A stretch of DNA of 7,612 nucleotides, taken from positions 1 to 7,612 of the forward strand of contig URTS01000091.1 of NCBI GenBank assembly GCA_900550685.1. Direction: 5' to 3'. Numbering within the stretch: the stretch's first letter is position 1; each line of letters begins with the position of its first letter. Positions 1 through 5,775 of the stretch are shown here, piece by piece. The position numbers and the translations under genes are program-made. The notes below the pieces were generated by a model. It was not told where the DNA came from. It ran no database searches and saw nothing but the letters and a program-made list of their open reading frames with translations. The DNA is from an uncultured Oscillibacter sp. (GTDB lineage: Bacteria; Bacillota; Clostridia; Oscillospirales; Oscillospiraceae).

Positions 1-2
1 CG

Positions 3-461
3 ACAGTAATTCAATACCCACACGCTGTATCATATTTTTGCCATTTAGGGTTGGCCTATGACTATATTGCACAGATATATTCCAAGAGACGCCATGCCCC
101 TGTCCTTGTGAGCATTGTTGGTCGAATGGCCGGGTATGGAGTGACAGAATCTCAGGCTCTTAGACTGTACTGGGGATTTGATGGGGAGTGTATTTCAAGC
201 ATTGAAACGATAAGTGATGGAAACACCATTACAGTATATGAAGAAGGGCTTGATGTACTAAAAACGAAGCTTGGCAACTTGCTTCCCAACAATTCAGTCC
301 TGTTTTCAGCTCTCGGAAAAGAACAACCTATAGATATTTCACGGAAGCTGTCAACTGAACTCGGAGTGTTTCTGGGCAGCACAGCGTCGGATGACTACCT
401 CAAAAACCTGGTTCTAAAAAAGCAGTTCGAACATGGTAAACCATATATTAGCAACGATTAG
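3..461 (+). CDS. C-terminal part of an unrecognised protein, cut by the window edge
   Basis: The reading frame is open from the first bases of the window to a TAG stop at 459-461, about 152 codons, so this is most likely the 3' end of a longer gene. A TTG at 51 could serve as a start, but no good Shine-Dalgarno sequence precedes it and the frame continues upstream without a stop, so I treat the gene as 5' partial. The protein is soluble-looking, with no membrane segment or signal peptide. It has short hydrophobic strands (near VLVSIVGRMAGYG and VLFSALG) and a lysine-rich end (NLVLKKQFEHGKPYISND). I do not recognise a family and assign no function. Its base composition is visibly A+T-richer than the genes from 645 onward, and it runs opposite to its right-hand neighbour. 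Both points fit accessory or transferred DNA, but that is inference. No clear terminator of its own follows. Confidence 0.6.
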   Translation, partial: TVIQYPHAVSYFCHLGLAYDYIAQIYSKRRHAPVLVSIVGRMAGYGVTESQALRLYWGFDGECISSIETISDGNTITVYEEGLDVLKTKLGNLLPNNSVLFSALGKEQPIDISRKLSTELGVFLGSTASDDYLKNLVLKKQFEHGKPYISND

Positions 462-559
462 ACATTTTTCGGAGTTATGAACGAAGAAGCAGGCTAGAGG
501 TTTATCTCTGCGCAACCGCCGGAGTTGACGCAAAATCAACACGCCAGGAGTTCATGGGA

Positions 560-595
560 AAATCGGACACACGCCATAAGGCGTGTGTCCGATTT
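560..595 (-). terminator. Intrinsic terminator of the SLH-GH18 gene
   Basis: A perfect 16-bp inverted repeat (560-575 pairing with 580-595) encloses a 4-nt loop. On the minus strand the stem ends in a run of T residues, so it acts as a Rho-independent terminator about 50 nt after the TAA stop at 645-647. In the plus direction the T run is short and interrupted, so it would be a weaker terminator for the left-hand gene. Confidence 0.8.
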
Positions 596-644
596 CGTTC
601 GTGCCACATTCGGAACAGCTTCTCTCTGGCAGGGCATCCCATTT

Positions 645-2279
645 TTACGCCAGCAGCCCATTCCAGGTCCAGGCGGTATTCGCGGTCGGAATGGTTCCCA
701 GCCGCCAGATGGAAACGCCGTTCACTCCCAGAAGCCGGGCGGCGCTCAGGGCCTGCTGTACGCTGGCATCGTCCTGATACCACAGGAAATAGCGGCCGCC
801 GTCCTCGGTCCGGTAGATCGCGTAGGACTGCTGATACGTCTGGGACCAGCCGCGCTCCGTGTCGCTCTGAGACAGCCGCTTGATGACCGTCTCAGTGGAG
901 GGATATACCGGCGTTTCGGAAAGCAGCTTGCCATTCTCATCGATCTTCCACGCCGTGTTGATGACGCTGAATCCCAGCAGCAGCTTGGAGGGCGGGATCT
1001 CAGAGGCGGCCTGCCGCAGCGCTGTGTACACGGAGGCGATGGGCGCGGTGGCGGCGGTTTTATAGTACTCTGTGCCGATAAAGCCGTTCATGTTCTGGGG
1101 GCCATACCCATAGGCCATCAAAATCACCTTGTCTGCCAGTTCGCCGATGACCTGGCAGTCATATCCGTCGTAATACGCGGAAGAGGTCAGCACCGGCGGC
1201 ACACATACAAACAGCTGCTTGTCCAGCTTTTGCAGGGCTGCCTGCAATTGCCGCAGGAAATCGGAAAATGCTTCCTTCTGGGATGCCCGCAGGCCCTCAA
1301 AGTCAATGGTGACGCCCTCGTAGGGATTTCCGCCGGTTTTGTCGTAAACCCTGGACAACTCCTGGACGATCTGCTGCACGGCTTGTGCGCGGCCGTTTTC
1401 AGAGGCCAGCAGTTCCTTCAGTTCCTGCCCGTCCATGAATACGCTCAGGTTCAAATGAGCAATCCCCGCGGCCACTTCTTCATAGCCGGAGGGGATCCGG
1501 TATTCGTTGCCCCCCTGCTCCGTGGTGTTGAGCACAGCGGCCGTGCCGTCCCAGGTCATCCGGCTCCACCCGGCACTGACGGCGTCCATGCTCTTGGCCA
1601 GGGACAGCTGGCTGTAGGAGGAGATGGCATAAAACCCGTGAACGAACGGGGATTGCTGATGGAGTTTTTCATAAATGCGCACCAACATGGCCGCCGCCTG
1701 GGCCCGGGTCGCCGTGCGGTCCGGGGCAAAGGTGGTGTCGGTCAGTCCCTTGGTCATGCCGATCTCATACGCCACCGCAATGTATCCCTTTTTGTCGGAC
1801 ACATCCGTAAACGGCAGGCTGTTTTCCTTTTCCGCATCGGCGGCGCAGGATTTCAGGCCCAGTGCCCGTACCAGCATTTCCGCCATCTCGGCGCGGGTGG
1901 CCGGACTGTTGGGGTGAAATGCCTCCGACTGCCCGATCACATCATGGGCTGCCGCACAGGCGATGGCGCTGCGGTACTGTGAAGAGAGATTTTTCGGCAG
2001 CGCCATGGCCGCTGTGATGGAAGCGGCGGTCTCTTCGTCTGATGGGGTCTGCCATCCCATCATCCGGGTCAGCACAACAACAAACTGCGCCCGGGTCATT
2101 GCGTCCGAGTAGCCGAACCGGTCCTGGCTGTACCCATTCATCAGGCCGTAGCTTACAGCCTTTTCCACCTCGCCCGCCAGCGCGCTGCCGCCGGGAACGT
2201 CTGTGTAGGCTCCGGCCATGGAAACCGCACAGGAACAGGCCAGCACCAGTGCCAGCACATACGCTGTGATTCTTTTCAT
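645..2279 (-). CDS. Secreted S-layer-homology protein with a GH18 (SleL/YdhD-like) domain
   Basis: A complete 544-residue protein. Residues 1-24 are a signal peptide (basic start, hydrophobic core, likely cleavage after AGA). A Cys at 15 makes a lipoprotein conceivable, but the local VLAC is a poor lipobox. Three SLH repeats follow (about 25-205), each with the usual TRA motif: MTRAQF at 61, ATRAEM at 127 and ATRAQA at 190. These normally bind pyruvylated cell-wall polymers and hold a protein on the cell surface. Residues about 212-544 form a GH18 barrel. It has EGVTIDFE at 321-328 with catalytic Glu328 and Asp326, MAYGY at 388-392, and SIWRLG at 523-528, resembling spore-cortex N-acetylglucosaminidases of the SleL/YaaH/YdhD type. 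The first Asp of the classical GH18 DxxDxDxE motif is Glu321. Peptidoglycan or cortex hydrolysis is the likely role; the exact substrate is inferred. The ATG is preceded by AGAGGTGG about 9 nt upstream. The gene stands alone, with its own terminator at 560-595. Confidence 0.9.
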   Translation of the reverse strand: MKRITAYVLALVLACSCAVSMAGAYTDVPGGSALAGEVEKAVSYGLMNGYSQDRFGYSDAMTRAQFVVVLTRMMGWQTPSDEETAASITAAMALPKNLSSQYRSAIACAAAHDVIGQSEAFHPNSPATRAEMAEMLVRALGLKSCAADAEKENSLPFTDVSDKKGYIAVAYEIGMTKGLTDTTFAPDRTATRAQAAAMLVRIYEKLHQQSPFVHGFYAISSYSQLSLAKSMDAVSAGWSRMTWDGTAAVLNTTEQGGNEYRIPSGYEEVAAGIAHLNLSVFMDGQELKELLASENGRAQAVQQIVQELSRVYDKTGGNPYEGVTIDFEGLRASQKEAFSDFLRQLQAALQKLDKQLFVCVPPVLTSSAYYDGYDCQVIGELADKVILMAYGYGPQNMNGFIGTEYYKTAATAPIASVYTALRQAASEIPPSKLLLGFSVINTAWKIDENGKLLSETPVYPSTETVIKRLSQSDTERGWSQTYQQSYAIYRTEDGGRYFLWYQDDASVQQALSAARLLGVNGVSIWRLGTIPTANTAWTWNGLLA

Positions 2280-2315
2280 GCGGAAGATCCACCTCTTTCT
2301 CTTTTTGGTGGCTTC

Positions 2316-2346
2316 ATCTTAGCATAGCGGCCTAAAAAGATGTGAA
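2316..2346 (-). promoter_or_regulatory. Possible sigma-A-type promoter of the SLH-GH18 gene
   Basis: On the minus strand a TTCACA (2341-2346) lies 19 nt upstream of TAAGAT (2316-2321), inside the A+T-rich stretch TATGCTAAGAT. The ribosome binding site follows about 20 nt downstream. The spacer is longer than ideal and the -10 box is imperfect, so this is a tentative call. A sporulation sigma factor is also possible, given the type of enzyme. Confidence 0.35.
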
Positions 2347-2426
2347 TTTTCCATGAACTTTCCGGGCCGCAGGGCCGCGGCGGAGCCATCCGCGCACGGA
2401 CATTCCCGGCCTTCAATGATAAAAAT

Positions 2427-2451
2427 ACAGGAGCGGCCTTGCCGCTCCTGT
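2427..2451 (-). terminator. Intrinsic terminator of the DAHP synthase gene
   Basis: An 11-bp G+C-rich inverted repeat (2427-2437 with 2441-2451) encloses a 3-nt loop. On the minus strand it is followed directly by ATTTTTATC. It lies about 38 nt after the TAA stop of the DAHP synthase gene. The plus-strand tail (GGTTTTCTG) is less uniform, so it mainly serves the minus strand. Confidence 0.82.
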
Positions 2452-2488
2452 GGTTTTCTGTGGGGGCTCCGATCAAAAAAGTGCGCTC

Positions 2489-3523
2489 TTACAGCAGGTC
2501 CGCCAGTTCCAGGATCAGGCGCTCCGTCTTTTCCCAGCCCAGGCAGGCATCGGTGATGGACTTGCCGTAGGTGCCCTCCGTGATCTTCTGGTTGCCGTCC
2601 TCGATGTAGCTTTCGATCATCAGGCCCTTCACCAGGCCGTCAATGTCCTTGGAGTGGCGCTTGGAGTGGAGGACCTCCTTGGCAATGCGGATCTGCTCCA
2701 GATACTGCTTGCCGGAGTTGGCGTGATTGCAGTCCACGATGCAGGCGGGATTCTTGATGCCCTTTTCCGCGTACAGCTTGTGGAGCTGCACCAGGTCCTC
2801 ATAGTGGTAGTTGGGGCGGCTGTCTCCCTTTTCATTGACATAGCCCCGCATGATGGCGTGGGCATAGGGATTGCCGTAGGTCTCCACTTCCCAGCCCCGG
2901 TACAGGAAGGTGTGGTCGCCCATGGCGGCATAGATGGAGTTCATCATCACGCTCAGGTCGCCGCCGGTGGGGTTCTTCATGCCCACGGGCACGTCGATGC
3001 CGCTGGCCACCAGGCGGTGCTGCTGGTTTTCCACAGACCGGGCACCCACGGCCACGTAGCCCAGAACGTCAGAGAGATAGCGGTAGTTTTCGGGATAGAG
3101 CATCTCGTCGGCGCAGGCAAAGCCGGTCTCCTCCACGGCACGGGTGTGGAGACGGCGGATGGCGATGATGCCCTCCAGCATATCCGGCTTCTTGCTGGGG
3201 TCCGGCTGGTGGAGCATGCCCTTGTAGCCGGCGCCGTTGGTGCGGGGCTTGTTGGTATAAATGCGGGGGACGATCAGGATCTTATCCTTCACCTGCTCCT
3301 GCATGGGGGCCAGGCGCTGGATGTAATCCATCACGCTGTCCTCCCGGTCGGCAGAGCAGGGGCCGATAATGAGCATCAGCCGGTGATCCCGTCCGTCCAG
3401 GATGGCCTTCATCTCTCCGACCCGGGCCTCTCTGACCGCGGAAACCCGTTCCGAAACGGGGAATTCTTTTTTAATGTCCATGGGGATGGGCAACTTCCGA
3501 ATGAATTTGGCGCCTTGCTGCAT
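2489..3523 (-). CDS. aroF: 3-deoxy-7-phosphoheptulonate (DAHP) synthase, class I, AroG-like
   Basis: Catalyses phosphoenolpyruvate + erythrose 4-phosphate to DAHP, the first step of the shikimate pathway to aromatic amino acids; cytosolic. The 344 residues from the chosen start match the length of AroG-type enzymes (about 350). Visible motifs are GPCS at 54-57, KPRTNGAGYKG at 92-102 (substrate phosphate binding), GARS at 160-163, KNPTGG at 183-188, CNHANSGK at 265-272 and MIES at 302-305. By alignment with E. coli AroG, the four metal ligands are Cys56, His267, Glu304 and Asp325, all present. The N-terminal extension of about 50 residues that carries feedback control in this class is kept, so allosteric inhibition by an aromatic amino acid is likely, but which one cannot be read here. 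The longer start at 3553 has no Shine-Dalgarno sequence; the ATG at 3523 has AAGGAG 8 nt upstream. The gene is monocistronic, between its own promoter candidate and terminator. The choice between the symbols aroF, aroG and aroH is conventional. Confidence 0.95.
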   Translation of the reverse strand: MQQGAKFIRKLPIPMDIKKEFPVSERVSAVREARVGEMKAILDGRDHRLMLIIGPCSADREDSVMDYIQRLAPMQEQVKDKILIVPRIYTNKPRTNGAGYKGMLHQPDPSKKPDMLEGIIAIRRLHTRAVEETGFACADEMLYPENYRYLSDVLGYVAVGARSVENQQHRLVASGIDVPVGMKNPTGGDLSVMMNSIYAAMGDHTFLYRGWEVETYGNPYAHAIMRGYVNEKGDSRPNYHYEDLVQLHKLYAEKGIKNPACIVDCNHANSGKQYLEQIRIAKEVLHSKRHSKDIDGLVKGLMIESYIEDGNQKITEGTYGKSITDACLGWEKTERLILELADLL

Positions 3524-3531
3524 AGTCTGCA

Positions 3532-3537
3532 CTCCTT
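3532..3537 (-). promoter_or_regulatory. Ribosome binding site that sets the DAHP synthase start
   Basis: The minus strand reads AAGGAG here, 8 nt before the ATG at 3521-3523. The in-frame ATG ten codons upstream (3551-3553) lacks any purine-rich site at a suitable distance, so the shorter protein is preferred. Confidence 0.85.
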
Positions 3538-3558
3538 GCTGCTTAAAAATCATCTTTT

Positions 3559-3587
3559 ATTTTACAGCGTTCCGCCCCGCACCACAA
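3559..3587 (-). promoter_or_regulatory. Probable promoter of the DAHP synthase gene
   Basis: On the minus strand TTGTGG (3582-3587) and TAAAAT (3559-3564) are separated by exactly 17 nt, and the ribosome binding site lies about 20 nt further on. The -10 box matches 5 of 6 consensus bases, while the -35 box matches only its first three. The leader of roughly 30 nt is too short for a T-box or peptide attenuator, so control is probably by the enzyme's allostery or by a repressor not visible here. Confidence 0.5.
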
Positions 3588-3689
3588 GTGTAAATTCATA
3601 GTGATTCGACGGGTTTTTCCATATCCGGTCAGGCAACTTTCAACAGAAATCCCCCTGCGGGGCCGCTTTCCCGGCAGACGGACCGGGCA

Positions 3690-3857
3690 TCATAACTCAA
3701 TTTTGCCATGCTCCTGCTCAAATTTTGCAATATGCAGGTTTACGAGGCGCTCCAATTCCTTGTTCTTTGTGCGTCCTTCATATTCGGCGATGTATCCCAG
3801 CTTTTCCAATAGATCCGGGTCAATCCGCAGTGTATACCGCGCTTTATTATCCTGCAT
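3690..3857 (-). CDS. Arc-like ribbon-helix-helix DNA-binding protein, 55 aa
   Basis: A small complete gene: ATG at 3855-3857, TGA at 3690-3692, with TGAGG about 8 nt before the start. The protein begins MQDNKARYTLRIDPDLLEKL and continues into a second amphipathic helix rich in Glu, Lys and Leu (NKELERLVNLHIAKFEQEHG). A short beta strand (ARYTLRID, residues 6-13) followed by two helices is the ribbon-helix-helix fold of the Arc/MetJ/CopG group, in which paired strands of a dimer enter the major groove. Its start is 28 nt from the stop of the XRE gene on the same strand, so the two are very probably cotranscribed with this one second. Proteins like this act as small repressors, plasmid or element regulators, or antitoxins. 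No toxin gene lies next to it, so I call it a regulator only. Only a weak 4-bp hairpin follows its stop. Confidence 0.85.
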   Translation of the reverse strand: MQDNKARYTLRIDPDLLEKLGYIAEYEGRTKNKELERLVNLHIAKFEQEHGKIEL

Positions 3858-3885
3858 TTTACTAACCTCACTTCATACGCTGAGA

Positions 3886-4110
3886 TCATTTACCCTTTTG
3901 GTGGTATGGTCTGGGATCATCCGTGTAATCAACCAGATAGTCAATGCTTGTTTTGTAAAAGTCAGCCAGCTGGATGAGTGCATCCACCGGAATATTGATA
4001 TTCCCGCGTTCATAATCGGAATATGTTGTTTGATGGACTTGCAGCAGTTTAGCAAGCTGTTTTTGTGATAAATCCCTGTCCTCACGCAGAGCGCGCAAAT
4101 GCTCGTACAT
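3886..4110 (-). CDS. XRE-family helix-turn-helix transcriptional regulator, 74 aa
   Basis: A complete protein made almost wholly of one HTH_3 (Cro/CI-like) domain. Helix 1 is MYEHLRALREDRDLS, the helix-turn-helix is QKQLAKLLQVHQTTYSDYERG (about 16-36), and the final helices include PVDALIQLADFYKTSIDYLVDYTD. The SQKQLA ... TYSDYERG pattern is typical of the family. There is no C-terminal sensor or protease domain, so it resembles a small Cro-like dimeric repressor, probably without a ligand. The ATG at 4108-4110 is preceded by GAGAGGTG about 5 nt upstream. It is the first gene of a two-gene minus-strand unit with the Arc-like protein. It faces a divergent 62-aa gene across a 95-nt intergenic region that holds two 17-bp palindromes, so autoregulation and control of the divergent gene are the likely functions (inference). 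Confidence 0.92.
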   Translation of the reverse strand: MYEHLRALREDRDLSQKQLAKLLQVHQTTYSDYERGNINIPVDALIQLADFYKTSIDYLVDYTDDPRPYHQKGK

Positions 4111-4138
4111 ACGATCACCTCTCGGCTCCAGTATGCTA

Positions 4139-4155
4139 TAAGGGAATATTCCTTA
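4139..4155. promoter_or_regulatory. Operator-like palindrome 1 (probable XRE repressor site)
   Basis: The 17-bp sequence TAAGGGAATATTCCTTA is an imperfect palindrome centred on 4147 (five outer base pairs match). Its outer bases are shared with palindrome 2, whose centre lies 25 bp to the right. It lies about 30 bp upstream of the XRE start codon, where binding could block XRE transcription. Assignment to the XRE protein is inferred from position. Confidence 0.65.
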
Positions 4156-4184
4156 TTGATTTTTAAGGGTTATTCCCTTAAAAT
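4156..4184 (+). promoter_or_regulatory. Promoter of the 62-aa gene
   Basis: TTGATT (4156-4161) and TAAAAT (4179-4184) are spaced by exactly 17 nt, matching 4 of 6 and 5 of 6 sigma-A consensus bases. A perfect AGGAGG follows at 4191-4196. Palindrome 2 (4164-4180) fills the spacer and touches the -10 box, so a bound protein would exclude RNA polymerase. The minus-strand promoter of the XRE gene is less clear: TTGGGC (4208-4213) to TATACT (4186-4191) with 16 nt between is one candidate. Confidence 0.72.
4164..4180. promoter_or_regulatory. Operator-like palindrome 2, inside the promoter spacer
   Basis: The sequence TAAGGGTTATTCCCTTA has six perfectly paired outer bases on each side of a 5-nt centre, and three further T/A pairs extend the symmetry to 4161-4183. 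It is the same length as palindrome 1 and shares its TAAGGG and CCTTA ends. It sits between the -35 and -10 boxes of the plus-strand promoter. Confidence 0.72.
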
Positions 4185-4205
4185 AAGTATAGGAGGTGGT
4201 CGCAT

Positions 4206-4394
4206 ATGCCCAATATTGAAAAAGCCTATCACATTTTATTGGCCGCCGCGTCGGATTCCATTGACCTGTTGGAGCATGGAAATGTGTGGGACACCCGCAA
4301 GCTGCTGCAATCCGCCCTGCTCCGCGCCGAGGAGGATGCCATCAAGGACGATTTTCCAGAAAACCAGGCCCCTTTTTCCGATGACGGCCCTTGA
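4206..4394 (+). CDS. Acidic 62-aa protein of unknown function
   Basis: ATG at 4206 is preceded by AGGAGG with 9 nt spacing, among the best ribosome binding sites in the window, and TGA is at 4392-4394. The protein is mostly helical in appearance (KAYHILLAAASDSIDLLEHG, then TRKLLQSALLRAEEDAI), with a disordered acidic tail ending in SDDGP. Acidic residues clearly outnumber basic ones, and there is no signal peptide or membrane segment. I do not recognise a family. It is expressed divergently from the XRE / ribbon-helix-helix pair under an apparently repressed promoter and is closed by a strong terminator, so it is a real single-gene unit. Possible roles are an antirepressor, a small partner of one of the regulators, or a remnant of a mobile-element accessory gene; the sequence does not decide between these. 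Confidence 0.82.
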   Translation: MPNIEKAYHILLAAASDSIDLLEHGNVWDTRKLLQSALLRAEEDAIKDDFPENQAPFSDDGP

Positions 4395-4403
4395 CAAGCC
4401 ATA

Positions 4404-4438
4404 AAAAAGTCCGTGAGATTGCATCTCACGGACTTTTT
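4404..4438. terminator. Strong bidirectional intrinsic terminator
   Basis: A 16-bp perfect inverted repeat (4404-4419 with 4423-4438) encloses a 3-nt loop. The outer five pairs are A on one side and T on the other, giving a T run after the stem on both strands. It lies between convergent genes: the 62-aa gene ending at 4394 and the kinase remnant ending at 4466. It serves both. Confidence 0.9.
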
Positions 4439-4465
4439 ATCGGTACAGCCCCGCCCTGGGCCGGG

Positions 4466-5522
4466 TCATGCTTCCTCTCCGATCAAGGGCAGGTACACGG
4501 TAAAGCTGCTGCCCTGCCGGGGCTGGCTGGCCACCTCAATGCGTCCCCCGGACAGTTCCACGATCCGGTGGACGATGGAAAGTCCCAGGCCCAGTCCCTG
4601 CTTCTTTTCGCTGGGGTCTCCCTGGTAGTACTTTTCAAAAATGTGGGCCTGGACCTCCGCCGTCATACCCGCGCCAGTGTCCCACACCCGGACGGCGGCG
4701 TCCCTTCCCGTCCGCTTCAGTTCCACGCCGATCTCGCCCCCCGCCGGGGTATAGCGGATGGCGTTGTTCAAAAGGTTGAGCCACACTTGCCGCAGCAGTT
4801 CCTCACTGCCGGTGCAGTCTACGGTTTCCAGCTCCGCGGAGAAGGTGAGGTTCTTCTCCCCCCAGTTGTGGGAGAGCAGGATGGCGCACCGGCGGATCTG
4901 TTCATACAGGGAGAAGGTGGTCTGGTCCGGCACGAACCGCTGGGATTCCAGCTTGGTCAAAAGCAGGGTCCGGTTGGTCAGTTCCGCCAGACGGGCGGAC
5001 TCGTCCTGGATGATCCGCAGATACTGCTGCCGCTCCTCCTCGGTGAGATCCGGCTCGGAAAGCAGCTCCGCAAAGCCCTTGATGGCGGTGATCGGCGTTT
5101 TGAATTCATGGGAATAGCTGTTGACGAAGTCCTCCCGCAGGGTGCGGACGCTTTGCAATTCCTCCGTCATGCGGTTGAAATCCTCACACAGATCGTCCAG
5201 CAGCTAATGCTTATCTGTTTTCAGACGGACGGAATAGTCTCCTCCCGCCACGGCGCGAAGTCCGTCCATCAAGTTTGTCACATTGGCGCTGAGCTTATGC
5301 TCCAGAAACCCGGTTGTCAGGATCAGTGTGATCCAAAGCGGCAGGTACACAGCGGAGAGCACAGATCCGGCAGCACTGACAGACGCCTCCGGTGGCGGTG
5401 CCGCGGGAAAGATAGAGATAACGCAGCAGCAGGAATGAATTCATAATGGCGAAGGTGGCTAGCCCTTCCAACGCCACCCACAGCAACCATATTTTCCGAT
5501 ATTTGGAATGCTTCTTTTTCAC
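4466..5522 (-). pseudogene. Sensor histidine kinase, broken by a frameshift and an amber codon
   Basis: The gene began at GTG 5520-5522, overlapping the response-regulator stop by 4 nt. The first about 43 codons give a basic start and a membrane segment (IWLLWVALEGLATFAIMNSFLLLRYLYL). Near 5385-5410 the frame changes: sequence from EASVSAAGSVLSAVYLPLWI through a second membrane segment and a HAMP-like linker is only readable one base out of phase. That new frame then meets an in-frame TAG at 5204-5206 (..RLKTDKH*LLDDLCEDFNRM), probably from GAG or CAG. After it the catalytic part is intact for 234 residues from ATG 5170: HisKA with HEFKTP (His21), N box NLLNNAIRYTP, G1 box DTGAGM, F box IFEKYYQGD, G2 box QGLGLGLSIV. 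The full protein would have been about 350 residues, an ordinary OmpR-partner kinase. As written, no membrane-linked kinase can be made. Sequencing error could explain one lesion, but two distinct ones are harder to dismiss. Confidence 0.85.
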
Positions 5523-5761
5523 GGCTCTTTCTCCTTCACAAGCTCTGCCTTATACCCCAGGCCCTTGACGGTGACGATCTGGAAGTCCTCCACGTCCTTC
5601 AGCCGGTTCCGCAGGCGGCTGATATGGGTCTTGACCGTGTCCTCCCCGCTCTCTGATACATACCCCCACACGTCATCCAGCAGCTGGCTGCGGGTGAAGA
5701 TCTGTCCGGGGTAGGACAGCAGCTTATAGAGAAGTTCAAATTCCTTTTTCGGCAGCTCCAT
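5519..5761 (-). pseudogene. OmpR-family response regulator, only the DNA-binding domain left
   Basis: From MELPKKEFELLYKLL to the TGA at 5519-5521 the protein is a complete winged-helix (Trans_reg_C) domain of about 80 residues. It contains the recognition-helix region GEDTVKTHISRLRNRL and the C-terminal hairpin VTVKGLGYKAEL. The receiver domain with its phospho-acceptor Asp, normally about 120 residues, is absent. Upstream of about 5765-5775 the minus-strand frame stays open only because it runs antisense through the RND pump gene, so the residues before HAHGGRTMEL are not regulator sequence. The exact break cannot be fixed without an intact relative. The stop overlaps the kinase GTG (GTGA), the usual coupling in regulator-kinase operons. 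Without a promoter or receiver this remnant should not function as a phosphorylation-controlled regulator. Confidence 0.85.
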
Positions 5762-5775
5762 GGTCCGGCCGCCGT
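5762..5775. other. Breakpoint joining response-regulator and RND-pump remnants head to head
   Basis: To the left, minus-strand regulator sequence is recognisable up to about 5761 (MELPKKEF). To the right, plus-strand RND sequence is recognisable from about 5774 (VCGKVLDTLDGY). Neither gene has its 5' part. The few bases between can be read as either gene, so microhomology at the join is possible but cannot be shown here. Confidence 0.75.

Noticed and set aside
517..552. Imperfect direct repeat CGCCGGAGTT / CGCCAGGAGTT and a GTTGA...TCAAC inverted repeat between the left gene and the terminator
   Set aside because: The arms are only 5-11 bases and imperfect, there is no integrase or transposase nearby and no target duplication, so an attachment site or element end cannot be supported.
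525..1982. A 485-codon open frame on the plus strand opposite the SLH-GH18 gene
   Set aside because: It is antisense to a protein with clear SLH and GH18 motifs, has no family resemblance of its own, and reflects the high G+C of the real gene.
2450..3601. A 383-codon open frame on the plus strand opposite the DAHP synthase gene
   Set aside because: It is the antisense of a gene with all catalytic motifs, the translation is rich in Val, His and Gly repeats typical of shadow frames, and it starts within a terminator hairpin.
3652..3662. Small CCCC-TGC-GGGG hairpin downstream of the Arc-like gene as its terminator
   Set aside because: Only four base pairs, and the minus-strand tail (GATTTCTGTT) is not a good T run; the end of this transcript remains undefined.
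3690..4110. The XRE / ribbon-helix-helix pair as a classical toxin-antitoxin system
   Set aside because: Both proteins are DNA-binding and neither resembles a known toxin fold; no adjacent ORF on the same strand encodes a candidate toxin.
4391..5446. A 351-codon open frame on the plus strand opposite the kinase remnant
   Set aside because: It runs through the terminator at 4404-4438 and lies antisense to kinase motifs; no recognisable protein features.
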